A stretch of 52,106 nucleotides of DNA from Alphaproteobacteria bacterium. GTDB taxonomy: Bacteria > Pseudomonadota > Alphaproteobacteria > Rickettsiales > SXRF01. A model generated the notes under the pieces. That model made no database searches. It was not told where the DNA came from and saw nothing but the letters and a program-made list of their open reading frames with translations. Position numbers and translations under genes: made by a program. The DNA lies in the NCBI GenBank assembly GCA_020054105.1, contig JAGVLW010000081.1, positions 1 to 52,106 of the forward strand. Reading direction: 5' to 3'. Below, one piece after another: positions 1-8,542 of this stretch; the first letter of the stretch is position 1; each line of letters starts with the position of its first letter.

Positions 1-930
1 GGACTGATGAACGCCCCGTCGCTCGAACGTTTCTTCTATGGCAAGCCCTGGCATGCGCTCAAGACATACCTGCGGCAGACCTTGTGCATCAATTCCCTGT
101 GGCGCAGCCGCCGCAACGTCATGGCGCATTACGATCTCGGCAATGATTTTTATGCGCTGTGGCTCGATAAAGGCATGACCTATTCCTGTGCCCTGTTCGA
201 AAACGACGTCAATCGCAGCTTGGAGAACGCGCAGGACGCCAAATACCAGCGCATATTGCGCAAGCTCGACGCGCGCGCCGGCCAGCATATATTGGAGATC
301 GGTGCCGGCTGGGGCGGCTTTGCCGAAGCGGCGGCGCGCCAGGGGCTGTTTGTCACCGCCGTCACGCTTTCCAAGGAGCAAGAACAGTATGCGAATGAGC
401 GGCTGCGCCGCGCCGGGCTGCAAGAACTGGCCACGGTGCAGCTCGCCGATTACCGGCATATCTCCGGCCGGTTCGACCATGTGGTCTCGATCGGCATGTT
501 CGAGCATGTCGGCGAACGCTACTGGCGCAGCTATTTCAGCACGATCAAGAAATGCCTCAAGCCCGGCGGCAACGCCATGATCCAATCGATCACGATCGAT
601 GACGACATATTCGAGAAGCGACACCGCTATAGCGGGTTCATGGAGCAGGTGATTTTCCCGGGCGGCATGCTGCCGTCCAAATCGCGCTTCCTTTCCTCCG
701 CCAGGCAGGCGGGCCTCGAAGGCCAGGAAATGTTCACCTTCGGGAAGGATTATATCCTCACCGCGCAGCATTGGCTGAACCGCTTCCATGCCCATAAAGA
801 CGAAGCCAGGGCGCTGGGCTACGACGAGCGATTCCTGCGGCTATGGCGATTCTATCTTTCCGCCTGCATCGCCGCCTTCGCCAGCGGCCGCACCGACGTC
901 ATGCAGGTTCGGCTTACGCACAAAGCCTAG
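1..930 (+). CDS. cfa: Cyclopropane-fatty-acyl-phospholipid synthase, 5' truncated by window edge
   Basis: SAM-dependent enzyme that adds a methylene bridge to cis double bonds of membrane phospholipid acyl chains. The reading frame is open from base 1, and the 309 visible codons are fewer than the roughly 380-420 residues usual for the family, so the true start lies upstream of the window. Visible family marks are the HYDLGNDFY segment, the substrate-side motif MTYSCALF, the SAM-binding loop LEIGAGWGGFA, and the GMFEHVG segment. The downstream gene faces it tail to tail with a gap of about 5 bp. Substrate specificity cannot be judged without the N-terminal domain. Confidence 0.93.
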   Translation, partial: GLMNAPSLERFFYGKPWHALKTYLRQTLCINSLWRSRRNVMAHYDLGNDFYALWLDKGMTYSCALFENDVNRSLENAQDAKYQRILRKLDARAGQHILEIGAGWGGFAEAAARQGLFVTAVTLSKEQEQYANERLRRAGLQELATVQLADYRHISGRFDHVVSIGMFEHVGERYWRSYFSTIKKCLKPGGNAMIQSITIDDDIFEKRHRYSGFMEQVIFPGGMLPSKSRFLSSARQAGLEGQEMFTFGKDYILTAQHWLNRFHAHKDEARALGYDERFLRLWRFYLSACIAAFASGRTDVMQVRLTHKA

Positions 931-935
931 AGAAC

Positions 936-1673
<738 letters not shown>

Positions 1674-1900
1674 AGGTTCCTCGCTCTTGTATAGGCGTGT
1701 TGAAAGGCGGATCAGTATCATGTCAACTATTCCGGCAATGGTATAAAAAAACCATACTGAAATACGCAAAAACCAGGAAATTGAGGGTTTATTGCGGGCT
1801 TATATCTTTCGCATAGGTTCAATACAGACAGTTTGCATAGGCTGGGCTACAGTGATCGTGCTGTTTAACCCAACATGCTACTTAACCCAAGGAGGAATCT

Positions 1901-2161
1901 ATGAAAAAAGAATATGCATCCTACGCACAGGCAGCCATCGGGCTTGCGGTGCTCGCTTTCGTCTCGGCGTGTGGGAATACTACTTCGGATAGGGCTTTAT
2001 CAGGTGCGGGTATTGGTGCCGGAGCGGGCGCCGTTGGCAGCGCGATTGTCGGCGGCAATCCTGTGACCGGCGCGGTTGTCGGCGGCGCAGCAGGCGCGGC
2101 CACGGGCGCACTAACCGACAAGGACGATATCGATCTTGGCAAGCCGTTCTGGCGCAAGTAA
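1901..2161 (+). CDS. Glycine-zipper lipoprotein
   Basis: Short (86 aa) outer-envelope protein. An N-terminal hydrophobic signal ends in VSAC, a lipobox-like site whose Cys would be lipidated. It is followed by a repetitive Gly/Ala stretch (GAGIGAGAGAVGSAIVGG, then GAVVGGAAGAATGAL) typical of glycine-zipper membrane segments such as OsmB/YMGG-type proteins. A near-perfect AAGGAGG lies 6 bp before the ATG. The gene ends at a strong intrinsic terminator. Function is unknown; such proteins are often osmotic or envelope-stress induced, and its neighbours are small stress-type genes. Confidence 0.82.
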   Translation: MKKEYASYAQAAIGLAVLAFVSACGNTTSDRALSGAGIGAGAGAVGSAIVGGNPVTGAVVGGAAGAATGALTDKDDIDLGKPFWRK

Positions 2162-2178
2162 CCCCATTTCAGGTAATA

Positions 2179-2209
2179 AAAAAGGGAGGGTGTTTGCCCT
2201 CCCTTTTTA
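2179..2209. terminator. Bidirectional intrinsic terminator
   Basis: Twelve-base stem AAAAAGGGAGGG / CCCTCCCTTTTT around a 6-nt loop. A-tract and T-tract lie on both sides, so it can serve the plus-strand lipoprotein gene and the convergent minus-strand gene ending at 2225. Confidence 0.85.
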
Positions 2210-2224
2210 TTTGCCCTATTTCTT

Positions 2225-2476
2225 TTAGTTCTCGTCGGTACTGCGCTTGATCTCCTCGCCAGCATCCTGAACCGCATCGCCGAGCTTCTCGCCGGGCGTG
2301 CGTTTCTCAAGCTGGCGCACCGCCTTGTCGGCGCCGTTGGGCAATTCGGAAATGGCATCGCCAACCCGTTCGGAAGGTGTGCGCCGGTCCGGCATGGTAA
2401 GCACCACATAGGCCAGCAGGACGATCACCGCCACCCCGACCAGTTTTATAACGTTCTTCTTATTATCTTCCGGCAT
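2225..2476 (-). CDS. Small single-pass membrane protein, unknown function
   Basis: 83-residue protein: a short charged N-terminus (MPEDNKKN), one transmembrane helix (about residues 9-27, KLVGVAVIVLLAYVVL), then a soluble charged tail. The tail contains two similar segments, RTPSERVGDAIS and RTPGEKLGDAVQ, suggesting an internal duplication. AGAAGGAGA sits before the ATG. No family recognised beyond a small membrane-anchored protein. Its surroundings (gly-zipper, DUF883, CsbD) hint at a stress-related envelope role, which is inference. Confidence 0.72.
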   Translation of the reverse strand: MPEDNKKNVIKLVGVAVIVLLAYVVLTMPDRRTPSERVGDAISELPNGADKAVRQLEKRTPGEKLGDAVQDAGEEIKRSTDEN

Positions 2477-2503
2477 GTACGTCTCCTTCTTGGGGTTTAA
2501 AGA

Positions 2504-2674
2504 TTATAGGCTCATTTCGTCGCCGTTATCAAGCTGGTCTTCCCAGGCAAGCTCGTCGCACAGCAGCGCCGGCGCGACATGCTCGGCAGGCGGCGTAATT
2601 TCCACCTTGTCGAATTCCTCATCTAACAAGACGAGCAAGTCAATATCGGGAACGGTAAAAGCATGGCTATACAT
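2504..2674 (-). CDS. Small acidic ORF (56 aa), hypothetical
   Basis: ORF starting MYSHAFTVPDIDLLVLLDEE and ending DNGDEMSL. It is strongly acidic with almost no basic residues. AAGGATCC precedes the ATG. It lies in the same direction as and just after the 2689-3108 gene (14-bp gap) and 27 bp before the 2476 start, which fills an otherwise empty stretch. No homology recognised. Codon use looks like its neighbours, so I favour a real small protein, but it is short enough to be chance. Confidence 0.5.
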   Translation of the reverse strand: MYSHAFTVPDIDLLVLLDEEFDKVEITPPAEHVAPALLCDELAWEDQLDNGDEMSL

Positions 2675-2688
2675 AAGAGGATCCTTGA

Positions 2689-3108
2689 TTAATGAGGTTG
2701 CGCCACCGAGCTTTCATCGATGATCTTGTCGATGCGCCGGATGGTTTTTAGCAACGCCTCGGTTTTCTCGACCTGGTCCTTGCTGCTGGGATTGCCGCCC
2801 TCGCCTTCCAGGCGCTGCGCTTCCTGCGCCGATAATTTGAGGCGGTCGCGCAAGCCGGTCAGCCAGGCGATGCCGCTTTCGGAAACAATGCCCGCCGGCG
2901 CCGGGCCTTTGCGCTCGGCTTCCAGCCAGTCTTCCAGCTGCTGCATTTCCTTGCGCACGCCTTCTTCCTTTAAGATCGCCTCATCGCGCACGAGCAGGCG
3001 CGCAATCTCGGCCGCCAGCGTCGTTACTTCGTGCAGCTGCTGTTTTTCCAGCGCGCAATTGGCGATTTTGTCCTTGAGATCGGAGTTACAATAGGTGGTG
3101 CTAAACAT
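2689..3108 (-). CDS. Hypothetical helical protein
   Basis: 139-residue protein, mostly charged and helical (for example ARLLVRDEAILKEEGVRKE and KTEALLKTIRRIDKIIDE), with no signal peptide or membrane segment; probably cytosolic and partly coiled-coil. Two in-frame ATGs exist, at 3114 and 3108. The AGGA motif (3117-3120) is only 2 nt from the first but 8 nt from the second, so 3108 is the likelier start. It leads a pair with the small ORF at 2504-2674. The TTCTTATGCAAG motif at 3150-3161 lies about 40 bp upstream. Function unknown. Confidence 0.65.
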   Translation of the reverse strand: MFSTTYCNSDLKDKIANCALEKQQLHEVTTLAAEIARLLVRDEAILKEEGVRKEMQQLEDWLEAERKGPAPAGIVSESGIAWLTGLRDRLKLSAQEAQRLEGEGGNPSSKDQVEKTEALLKTIRRIDKIIDESSVAQPH

Positions 3109-3149
3109 AATCATTTTCCTTTCTTGATGATGTCTCTAGGACATCATGC

Positions 3150-3161
3150 CTTGCATAAGAA
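3150..3161 (-). promoter_or_regulatory. Shared upstream 12-mer TTCTTATGCAAG (copy 1)
   Basis: The exact 12-mer TTCTTATGCAAG, read on the minus strand, ends about 40 bp upstream of the 3108 start. The same 12-mer lies at a similar distance ahead of the plus-strand gene at 4078. Probably part of a promoter or regulator site. Confidence 0.4.
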
Positions 3162-3213
3162 GTCTGTGCGAAGGAACCGGCGACGAAATAAAGGGTGAGT
3201 AAACGTCGCCATG

Positions 3214-3567
3214 CTATTTGGCGAGCAGCCCATCGAGAAACGCATCGACCACTTCTCCGGCCGGCGTGTTCACGGAGGTCTTTATTTGCTTCATGCCTTT
3301 ACCGACAGCCGCAAAAAGAGCCGCCATAACGAACAAGGCGAGCAACACTATCGTAAGCACGATCGTCTGCGAAGTCAGTCCCTGGCTTGCCAACAGGTGA
3401 TAGGCGGCATAGAAGCCGCCTATCACAAGCACACCCATCAGCGCAGCGGTAATAATGACCAGCAGGATGACCGTTGCCACTATCGGAAACACGCGTTGGA
3501 ACCGGCGCTTGCCATAAATGCCCCGGCCCAGGCCGGCAATCAGCAATAAGGTCGGTGCAAAACGCAT
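3214..3567 (-). CDS. Membrane protein, YqjE/holin-like
   Basis: 117-residue inner-membrane protein with two long hydrophobic helices (about residues 28-58 and 67-89) and a C-terminal amphipathic tail. It follows the DUF883 gene on the same strand by 12 bp, with AAGGG ahead of its ATG. In enterobacteria, yqjD (DUF883) is followed by yqjE, a small two-helix holin-like protein; gene order and topology match, but residue-level similarity cannot be confirmed here. An inverted repeat GGCGACG...CGTCGCC (3179-3210) lies just past the stop. No enzymatic role is expected. Confidence 0.65.
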   Translation of the reverse strand: MRFAPTLLLIAGLGRGIYGKRRFQRVFPIVATVILLVIITAALMGVLVIGGFYAAYHLLASQGLTSQTIVLTIVLLALFVMAALFAAVGKGMKQIKTSVNTPAGEVVDAFLDGLLAK

Positions 3568-3579
3568 GGCAGCACCCTT

Positions 3580-3858
3580 TTAGCGACGCAGCAATACGCC
3601 AAGCACGATCCCGACGCCCAGCGCGATCATGCTCGACTGCACGGGGTTGGTGCGGATCTGCGTGGTCACCGTCTCTTTGGCATGCGAAAGCTCGTCGCCC
3701 GCCGAATGCACGAGATCGCGCACCCTGCGGCCGGCCTTGCCGGCTGCTTCGCGCAGATCGACCTTGGGGTCCCCGACTACGTCGCCGGCGGCGCTGCGGA
3801 AATTCTGCGCGGAATTTTTCAGGTTGGAAATATTGTCGTCCTTGGTTGCGGTATACAT
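3580..3858 (-). CDS. DUF883 (ElaB/YqjD-type) membrane-anchored protein
   Basis: 92-residue tail-anchored protein. A helical charged N-terminal region (NISNLKNSAQNF, then AAGKAGRRVRDLVHSAGDEL) leads to a C-terminal transmembrane helix ending IVLGVLLRR, the standard DUF883 layout. ElaB/YqjD proteins in E. coli bind ribosomes at the membrane in stationary phase; that role is family knowledge, not shown here. AAGGAG lies 7 nt before the ATG. It heads a two-gene unit with the holin-like gene. TATCGTTTC occurs about 72 bp upstream, as it does before the CsbD gene. Confidence 0.85.
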   Translation of the reverse strand: MYTATKDDNISNLKNSAQNFRSAAGDVVGDPKVDLREAAGKAGRRVRDLVHSAGDELSHAKETVTTQIRTNPVQSSMIALGVGIVLGVLLRR

Positions 3859-4024
3859 GGCATTACTCCTTGAGGTTAATGGTTGCGTGGCGTACCGCCA
3901 TCATCTTTACCGTTGCAGGAATGAGATGAAGAAACGATAGGCAGCTGCAGGAGAATTATAAGGATTGCATAAACAGGTGCGCCTTGATGACGGTTTTATG
4001 TCGGGCGTAAAACCTCCTATCGCA

Positions 4025-4036
4025 TTCTTATGCAAG
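4025..4036 (+). promoter_or_regulatory. Shared upstream 12-mer TTCTTATGCAAG (copy 2)
   Basis: Exact match to the minus-strand 12-mer at 3150-3161, 42 bp ahead of the ATG at 4078. TCGCA directly precedes it here; in copy 1 TCGCA also occurs, 5 bp further away. Candidate promoter or operator element shared by these genes. Confidence 0.4.
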
Positions 4037-4077
4037 TTGTAGCTAAGCTGGTATCGTCATTTTGAGAAGGAGGCGTT

Positions 4078-4509
4078 ATGAACCGTTACTCACAATATTT
4101 CACCCAAGCATTTCTTACCGCCGCCATGAGTGCCGCCGGCATATCATTGGCTTACAGCTATACTCCCGGCTATATCTCCCTCCCGCAGCCGCAGCAGGAA
4201 GGCGCCATTACCTATGTCACCGGCGGCATCGGCGATGAGGAGCGCGACGCATTGAAGGCGCAGAAGAAGGATTATAACCTCTCCATCGTCAGCGCCGATA
4301 AATCCGGCGCCTATGTCGGCGATACGCGCGTGGTGATTTCCAACCGCCAGGGCGAGAAATTGCTCGATACGCAGGCCGGGCCGCTATTTTATGCCAACCT
4401 CCCTCCCGGCAACTATGTCGTCGAAGGCGATAGCGAAGGCCAGATCCGCAAGCAAAACATCACCGTTGCCGAGGGCAAGCCCGCTTCCGTCCACTTTACA
4501 TGGAAATAA
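4078..4509 (+). CDS. Secreted protein with carboxypeptidase-regulatory-like fold
   Basis: 143-residue exported protein. A hydrophobic N-terminal signal (about residues 11-26, ending ISLAYS) leads to a mature part whose C-terminal half resembles a beta-sandwich: VGDTRVVISNRQGEKLLDTQ, FYANLPPGNYVVEGD, then a closing strand ASVHFTW. This pattern, with the LPPGxYxVE turn, is typical of carboxypeptidase-regulatory-like (transthyretin-like) domains. GAGAAGGAGG lies 5 bp before the ATG. The fasciclin gene follows 55 bp later with its own strong ribosome site. Function unknown, probably periplasmic. Confidence 0.75.
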   Translation: MNRYSQYFTQAFLTAAMSAAGISLAYSYTPGYISLPQPQQEGAITYVTGGIGDEERDALKAQKKDYNLSIVSADKSGAYVGDTRVVISNRQGEKLLDTQAGPLFYANLPPGNYVVEGDSEGQIRKQNITVAEGKPASVHFTWK

Positions 4510-4564
4510 CCCGGTAGCGGCGAAACGGGAACATATCGTCATTAAGTAACCAAGGAGGACATTT

Positions 4565-5227
4565 ATGAAAAAGAGAACTATGATTGCAGGATTGCTGATA
4601 AACGCATGCATCCTTCCCTTCCCCGCCATGGCCGATAACGCCACGATCGAAGACGCCATTAAACGACGTCCCGACCTTTCCAGCTTTTACCAAGCGCTGG
4701 TCAATACCGGCGTGAACCGCGAGTTGCGGGCAGACGCCACCTACACCGTGTTTGCCCCGACTAACGAAGCTTTCGCCAAGCTTACGGCGGAGAAATATCC
4801 ATGTTTTTATGCGGCATCGTGCCGCAGCGAAATCGCCGACGTGATGCGCAATCATATTGTGCCCGGCGAAGTACATGTCACCGATGTGGTCAGGCAAAGA
4901 GGTGGCCTCTACAGCATCGATAAACGCTTTATCGCCGTGGCCGCACCGGCTGTCGTCGGCGGCAGGAACGTCACCTCCACCAACCTGCTGGCCGGCGGCA
5001 TATTGTATAAGATCGATGGGCTCATCGCCAATGAACGCGAATTAGCGGCGTTTCAATATCCGCAATACACCTATCTGCCGGGCGAACAGGTGACCACCAC
5101 TACCCGCAGGACCATCTACGATCCGGCATGCAGAGTGGGGCATTGCCCCGCCGGCATGCAGGAAACGACCACGGTCAATAAAACCACCACGATGGTGCCC
5201 GTGGCGGTATTGGAGCCAGCGCGCTAA
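4565..5227 (+). CDS. Fasciclin-domain secreted protein
   Basis: 220-residue protein with a signal peptide (MKKRTMIAGLLINACILPFPAMA, cleavage after AMA). One fasciclin domain spans about residues 27-160, shown by the FAPTNEAFAKL motif, the RNHIVPGEVH segment and the terminal GGILYKIDGLI strand. Fasciclin domains mediate adhesion or surface attachment. The C-terminal 60 residues are a Thr-rich extension (VTTTTRRT, TTTVNKTTTM), odd for the family and perhaps a wall or surface linker. AAGGAGG lies before the ATG. The gene ends at a strong hairpin shared with the convergent CsbD gene. Confidence 0.87.
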   Translation: MKKRTMIAGLLINACILPFPAMADNATIEDAIKRRPDLSSFYQALVNTGVNRELRADATYTVFAPTNEAFAKLTAEKYPCFYAASCRSEIADVMRNHIVPGEVHVTDVVRQRGGLYSIDKRFIAVAAPAVVGGRNVTSTNLLAGGILYKIDGLIANERELAAFQYPQYTYLPGEQVTTTTRRTIYDPACRVGHCPAGMQETTTVNKTTTMVPVAVLEPAR

Positions 5228-5240
5228 AATCCCTGCCAAA

Positions 5241-5279
5241 AGAAATCGCCCGGGAGAGGCAATCCCCCGGGCGATTTCT
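5241..5279. terminator. Strong hairpin between convergent genes
   Basis: Fourteen-base perfect inverted repeat AGAAATCGCCCGGG / CCCGGGCGATTTCT separated by 11 nt. It lies between the fasciclin stop and the CsbD stop. The T-tract is short, so termination strength is uncertain, but the position fits a shared terminator. Confidence 0.7.
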
Positions 5280-5297
5280 GTATGCGTAGAAAGTAAA

Positions 5298-5525
5298 TCA
5301 GGCGGCTCTATCGGAAGAAGAATAACCGCAGCTCTGCTCGAAATCCTTGATGTATCTGTCGGATTCCTCTTCGCTTTTGCCGTAGGCCTTCTGCACCTTG
5401 CCTTTGAATTCCTGCATTTTGCCTTTCGCCAGAAGCTCAAGATCGGTATCGCCGAGCTTGGCAAAATATTGCTTTGCCTTACCCTTTACCTGTTCCCAAT
5501 CGCCTTGGATCGTATTCTTATTCAT
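5298..5525 (-). CDS. CsbD family stress-response protein
   Basis: 75-residue hydrophilic protein with the CsbD signature: N-terminal NTIQGDWEQVKGKAKQ and a repeated GKMQEFKGKVQKAYG segment. In the family this is an abundant, general-stress-induced protein of unknown biochemical role. CCAAGGAGA lies ahead of the ATG. The upstream region holds TATCGTTTC at 5602-5610, about the same distance from the start as the identical 9-mer ahead of the DUF883 gene, consistent with shared stress control. Convergent with the fasciclin gene. Confidence 0.9.
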   Translation of the reverse strand: MNKNTIQGDWEQVKGKAKQYFAKLGDTDLELLAKGKMQEFKGKVQKAYGKSEEESDRYIKDFEQSCGYSSSDRAA

Positions 5526-5638
5526 GGCTTATCTCCTTGGTTGTTGCTTGGTGTGAAGGCCTATCCCTCACATCTGCTCACTGTGGCAATTCCAAGGTCA
5601 GGAAACGATAACGCCTTACCCGCGGTTTTATAAAAAAC

Positions 5639-6037
5639 CTATAATCCCAGTTTGGCAAGCTGCTGTTCGAGCTTGGCCTTGAATTCATCCGGGTGGAACG
5701 GCTTGGCAATATAATCGTCCATGCCGACAGCGAGGCATCGCTCGCGATCGCCGGTCAACGCATGAGCAGTCATGCCGATAATCGCCACATGCCCGTGGCC
5801 GCGCTCCTGCTCCCATTGCCGGATGAAATGCGTGGCCTCGTACCCGTCGATGCCCGGCATTTGCACGTCCATCAGCACCAGGTCGAAGGGCCGATCCTTT
5901 ATCAGCTGCAGCGCTTCCTGCCCATTACCCGCCACCGTGTAATCGTAGCCGAATTCCTCGAGCAGCGCCGTCGCCACCAGGACATTCGCTTTATAGTCTT
6001 CCACCAGCAGGATGTGTGCTTTGCTTTTATCCGTCAC
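5639..6037 (-). CDS. Single-domain (CheY-like) response regulator
   Basis: 132-residue lone receiver domain: acidic pocket LLVEDY, phospho-acceptor Asp in VLMDVQMPG, Thr in IGMTAHA and Lys in IAKPFH. No DNA-binding or enzymatic output domain. Its start overlaps the stop of the hybrid kinase upstream by 4 bp (ATGA), so the two are translationally coupled. It closely resembles the kinase's own C-terminal receiver (both contain GDRE.CL.AGMD-like segments), suggesting duplication. It may act as a phosphate sink, or bind a partner encoded elsewhere. Confidence 0.9.
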   Translation of the reverse strand: MTDKSKAHILLVEDYKANVLVATALLEEFGYDYTVAGNGQEALQLIKDRPFDLVLMDVQMPGIDGYEATHFIRQWEQERGHGHVAIIGMTAHALTGDRERCLAVGMDDYIAKPFHPDEFKAKLEQQLAKLGL

Positions 6038-7989
6038 GACACTTCACTCCCTAATAATCCATCTATTTTCTTTTTGAGCTCCTCGGATAAAAACGGCTTG
6101 GTCAAATACTCGTCCATTCCCGCCTGCAGGCATTTCTCCCGGTCCCCCGCCATGGCAAACGCCGTTACCGCGATAATGGGGGTTTTGCTTTGCTTTTTCG
6201 CATATTCGATGGCGCGGATGCGCCTGACCGTCTCCATGCCGTCCATGCCGGGCAGCTGAATATCCATGAGGATAAGGGCATATTTCCGTTGCTGAAACTT
6301 AGCAACCGCCTGCGCGCCGTCATGCGCCACATCGTAAACATAGCCGAATTGCTCCAGTATGGCCGAGGCGACGAGAATATTAGGGAAATAATCCTCAACG
6401 AGAAGCACGGTATTGCGCGCCGCCGCCGTAAACGATTCGTCGGAAACGGGATCAGACGCTAGCTTCAACGGCTCAGCGGATTTACTCCTCTGGGCGCGCG
6501 GCAGCGGCAGCAGCACCGTGAAAACCGAGCCTTCGCCCAGCTTGCTTTTCACCTCGATGCGCCCGTTCATGTGCAGCGCCAGCGATTGGCTGATCGCCAG
6601 CCCCAGCCCGGTGCCGCCGTATTTGCGCGTGGTCGAGGCGTCGGCCTGGGTGAACTTATCGAAAATAGTAACCAGCTTCTCCGGCGCGATGCCGATACCG
6701 CTATCGCTGACTTCGATGCGCACCTCGTCAAGACCGCTCTCTACGTTTTTTTCCTCCGACAGGGCGATCCTGACATAGCCGCTTTCAGTGAATTTGACGG
6801 CGTTGCTGACCAGATTGATGACGATCTGCTGGACGCGCAGCGCGTCCCCTAAATAATAACGATGCTGCAGCTTCGACAAATCGACCATCAGCTGCAGCTT
6901 CTTCTCCTGGGCGCGCACCGCCAGAATGCTGATCACGTTCTGGGTGGTCTGAACCAGGTCGAACTCCACGCGCTCCAGCACGACGGAGCCGTCCTCCAGC
7001 CTCGCGAAATCGAGCAGGTCGTTGATGAGCGACAGCAAATTGTCGCCGCTGACGCGCAATGTCTCGATGAATTCCTTTTGCCGCTCGGTCAGCGGCTGCG
7101 TCCGGCTCAGAATATTGGCCAGGCCGATCACCGCATTGAGCGGCGTGCGTATCTCGTGGCTCATATTGGCGAGGAACTCGCTCTTGGCCTGATTGGCGCC
7201 CTCAGCGCTCTCCTTGGCGATGCGCAATTCGGCAATCACCTGGCCCAACTGCTTCTCGTTGTCGTAAATCTCCTGCATCATGGTATTGAAGACGTCTACC
7301 AACTCCCCGATCTCGTCATCGCTGAATTTGCGCGCGCGTATGGGATTGCTCAAATCCCGCGAGAATGAACGGGCGGTGGTCGACAGATCGACGATAGGCT
7401 GCGAGATGATGCGCTGGAAATATTGGGAGAGCGGCCATACCAGGCCTAACACCAAGAATATGACGCTGAATTTAACGCCGGCGACGTTGATAAGCTGTAG
7501 ATGAATGTCGCTGAGATCATATTGCAGATACAGGCTGCCGAGCATACGGCCACTCTCTTCGATGCGTATGGGACGGTGCAATTCCAGATTGCCGAAATGC
7601 GAATGGACGCCGTATGCCGCCGGCAGCAGACAGTCGATGGAAACTTTTTCTTTCGCGGAAGCGAAATTGTAGACGGCGACCAGCGATTGCTGCTCGTCAT
7701 AGAGGCAGGCTTTTTCGATCGCGGGATCGAGGCGCAGGGACATCAGGTTTTCCTTTGCCGCCTTGGGATCCATGAACTCAAGCGCGGCGCGCGATTGCAG
7801 CGATACGACTTCGGCGGTGACTTCCAGTTTCTTGATGGCCTCCTGGGTGACCAAGTTCCATTGGTACAGTATGTTGATGCCCGATGACAGCAATAGCGCC
7901 AAGGCGCTGGTCGCCACGATGATGACGATCAGCTTGTGCCGCAGCGACAAGGAATGAAACCGCCTGAGAATCCGGGAATTGCTTATCAT
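6034..7989 (-). CDS. Hybrid histidine kinase (periplasmic sensor-HAMP-HisKA-HATPase-REC)
   Basis: 651-residue membrane kinase. A first transmembrane helix (about residues 20-45) is followed by a periplasmic sensor with the CHASE8-like pattern [20 protein letters not shown] second helix (about 170-190), HAMP, the H-box [15 protein letters not shown]-box [10 protein letters not shown] boxes SDSGIGIAP and GTGLGLAIS, and a C-terminal receiver with Asp in [10 protein letters not shown] follow. Located directly after yfiR-like and TonB-receptor genes. YfiR proteins normally act with CHASE8-HAMP-GGDEF enzymes; here the output is a phosphorelay. No HPt gene is nearby. Confidence 0.92.
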   Translation of the reverse strand: MISNSRILRRFHSLSLRHKLIVIIVATSALALLLSSGINILYQWNLVTQEAIKKLEVTAEVVSLQSRAALEFMDPKAAKENLMSLRLDPAIEKACLYDEQQSLVAVYNFASAKEKVSIDCLLPAAYGVHSHFGNLELHRPIRIEESGRMLGSLYLQYDLSDIHLQLINVAGVKFSVIFLVLGLVWPLSQYFQRIISQPIVDLSTTARSFSRDLSNPIRARKFSDDEIGELVDVFNTMMQEIYDNEKQLGQVIAELRIAKESAEGANQAKSEFLANMSHEIRTPLNAVIGLANILSRTQPLTERQKEFIETLRVSGDNLLSLINDLLDFARLEDGSVVLERVEFDLVQTTQNVISILAVRAQEKKLQLMVDLSKLQHRYYLGDALRVQQIVINLVSNAVKFTESGYVRIALSEEKNVESGLDEVRIEVSDSGIGIAPEKLVTIFDKFTQADASTTRKYGGTGLGLAISQSLALHMNGRIEVKSKLGEGSVFTVLLPLPRAQRSKSAEPLKLASDPVSDESFTAAARNTVLLVEDYFPNILVASAILEQFGYVYDVAHDGAQAVAKFQQRKYALILMDIQLPGMDGMETVRRIRAIEYAKKQSKTPIIAVTAFAMAGDREKCLQAGMDEYLTKPFLSEELKKKIDGLLGSEVS

Positions 7990-7993
7990 GTTT

Positions 7994-8536
7994 CTACTTT
8001 ACCCTCCGGGCCAGGTCGAGCAACCGCGAGCTGACCTGAAAGCCGCTGCGCTCAAGCCGGGACTGGTTTATTCTCATTGCCATGCGGTCGCCGTCTTCGG
8101 AAAGCTCTATCATGCCGCCGCGATCCAACGGGTCGTCGAGCTTGAATACCAGCAAGGTATTGCCGGCCAGCGCATCCTGCAGGCTAGAAGCCAGGCGATG
8201 CCGCACGAACAGTATATGGCAGCCGGTCATATCGCTGTCGGTCACGCGCACGGAAAGCGTGCGCTCCCCGGCCATTTTGCCGCGGATGTAATTCAAGTAA
8301 GGTAGGATGGGGTCGATGCCGTAGACGCATATAATTGGTTCCCGAAGCTCCTGAGGCGAAGCGTAATCGGGCCAGGTGATGTAGTTGAAAAAACTGTAAA
8401 GAAACGCCGCTTCGATTTTATATTGGCGCTCGTCCGCATGGCTGGGAAATGAAAAAAGGCAGAGGATTACGCTTGTTGCGAGCGTAAGGCGGCAGGCCTG
8501 CTTGCATTTTACGATACCTGTGGAGAGGCTGCGCAT
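7994..8536 (-). CDS. YfiR family periplasmic protein
   Basis: 180 residues. An N-terminal signal (hydrophobic about 18-33, cut near SHA) leads to the YfiR (DUF4154) fold: the opening [19 protein letters not shown], central ICVYGIDP, and C-terminal [15 protein letters not shown] are hallmark segments. In Pseudomonas, YfiR represses the diguanylate cyclase YfiN from the periplasm. Here it lies 6 bp after the TonB receptor and 4 bp before the hybrid kinase, so I infer that it relays or gates the signal reaching the kinase sensor domain. Confidence 0.9.
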   Translation of the reverse strand: MRSLSTGIVKCKQACRLTLATSVILCLFSFPSHADERQYKIEAAFLYSFFNYITWPDYASPQELREPIICVYGIDPILPYLNYIRGKMAGERTLSVRVTDSDMTGCHILFVRHRLASSLQDALAGNTLLVFKLDDPLDRGGMIELSEDGDRMAMRINQSRLERSGFQVSSRLLDLARRVK

Positions 8537-8542
8537 AGGGGC

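Noticed and set aside
3174..3200. EcfG-type GGAAC promoter
   Set aside because: GGAAC is present but points the wrong way for nearby starts, and no spaced CGTT partner fits.
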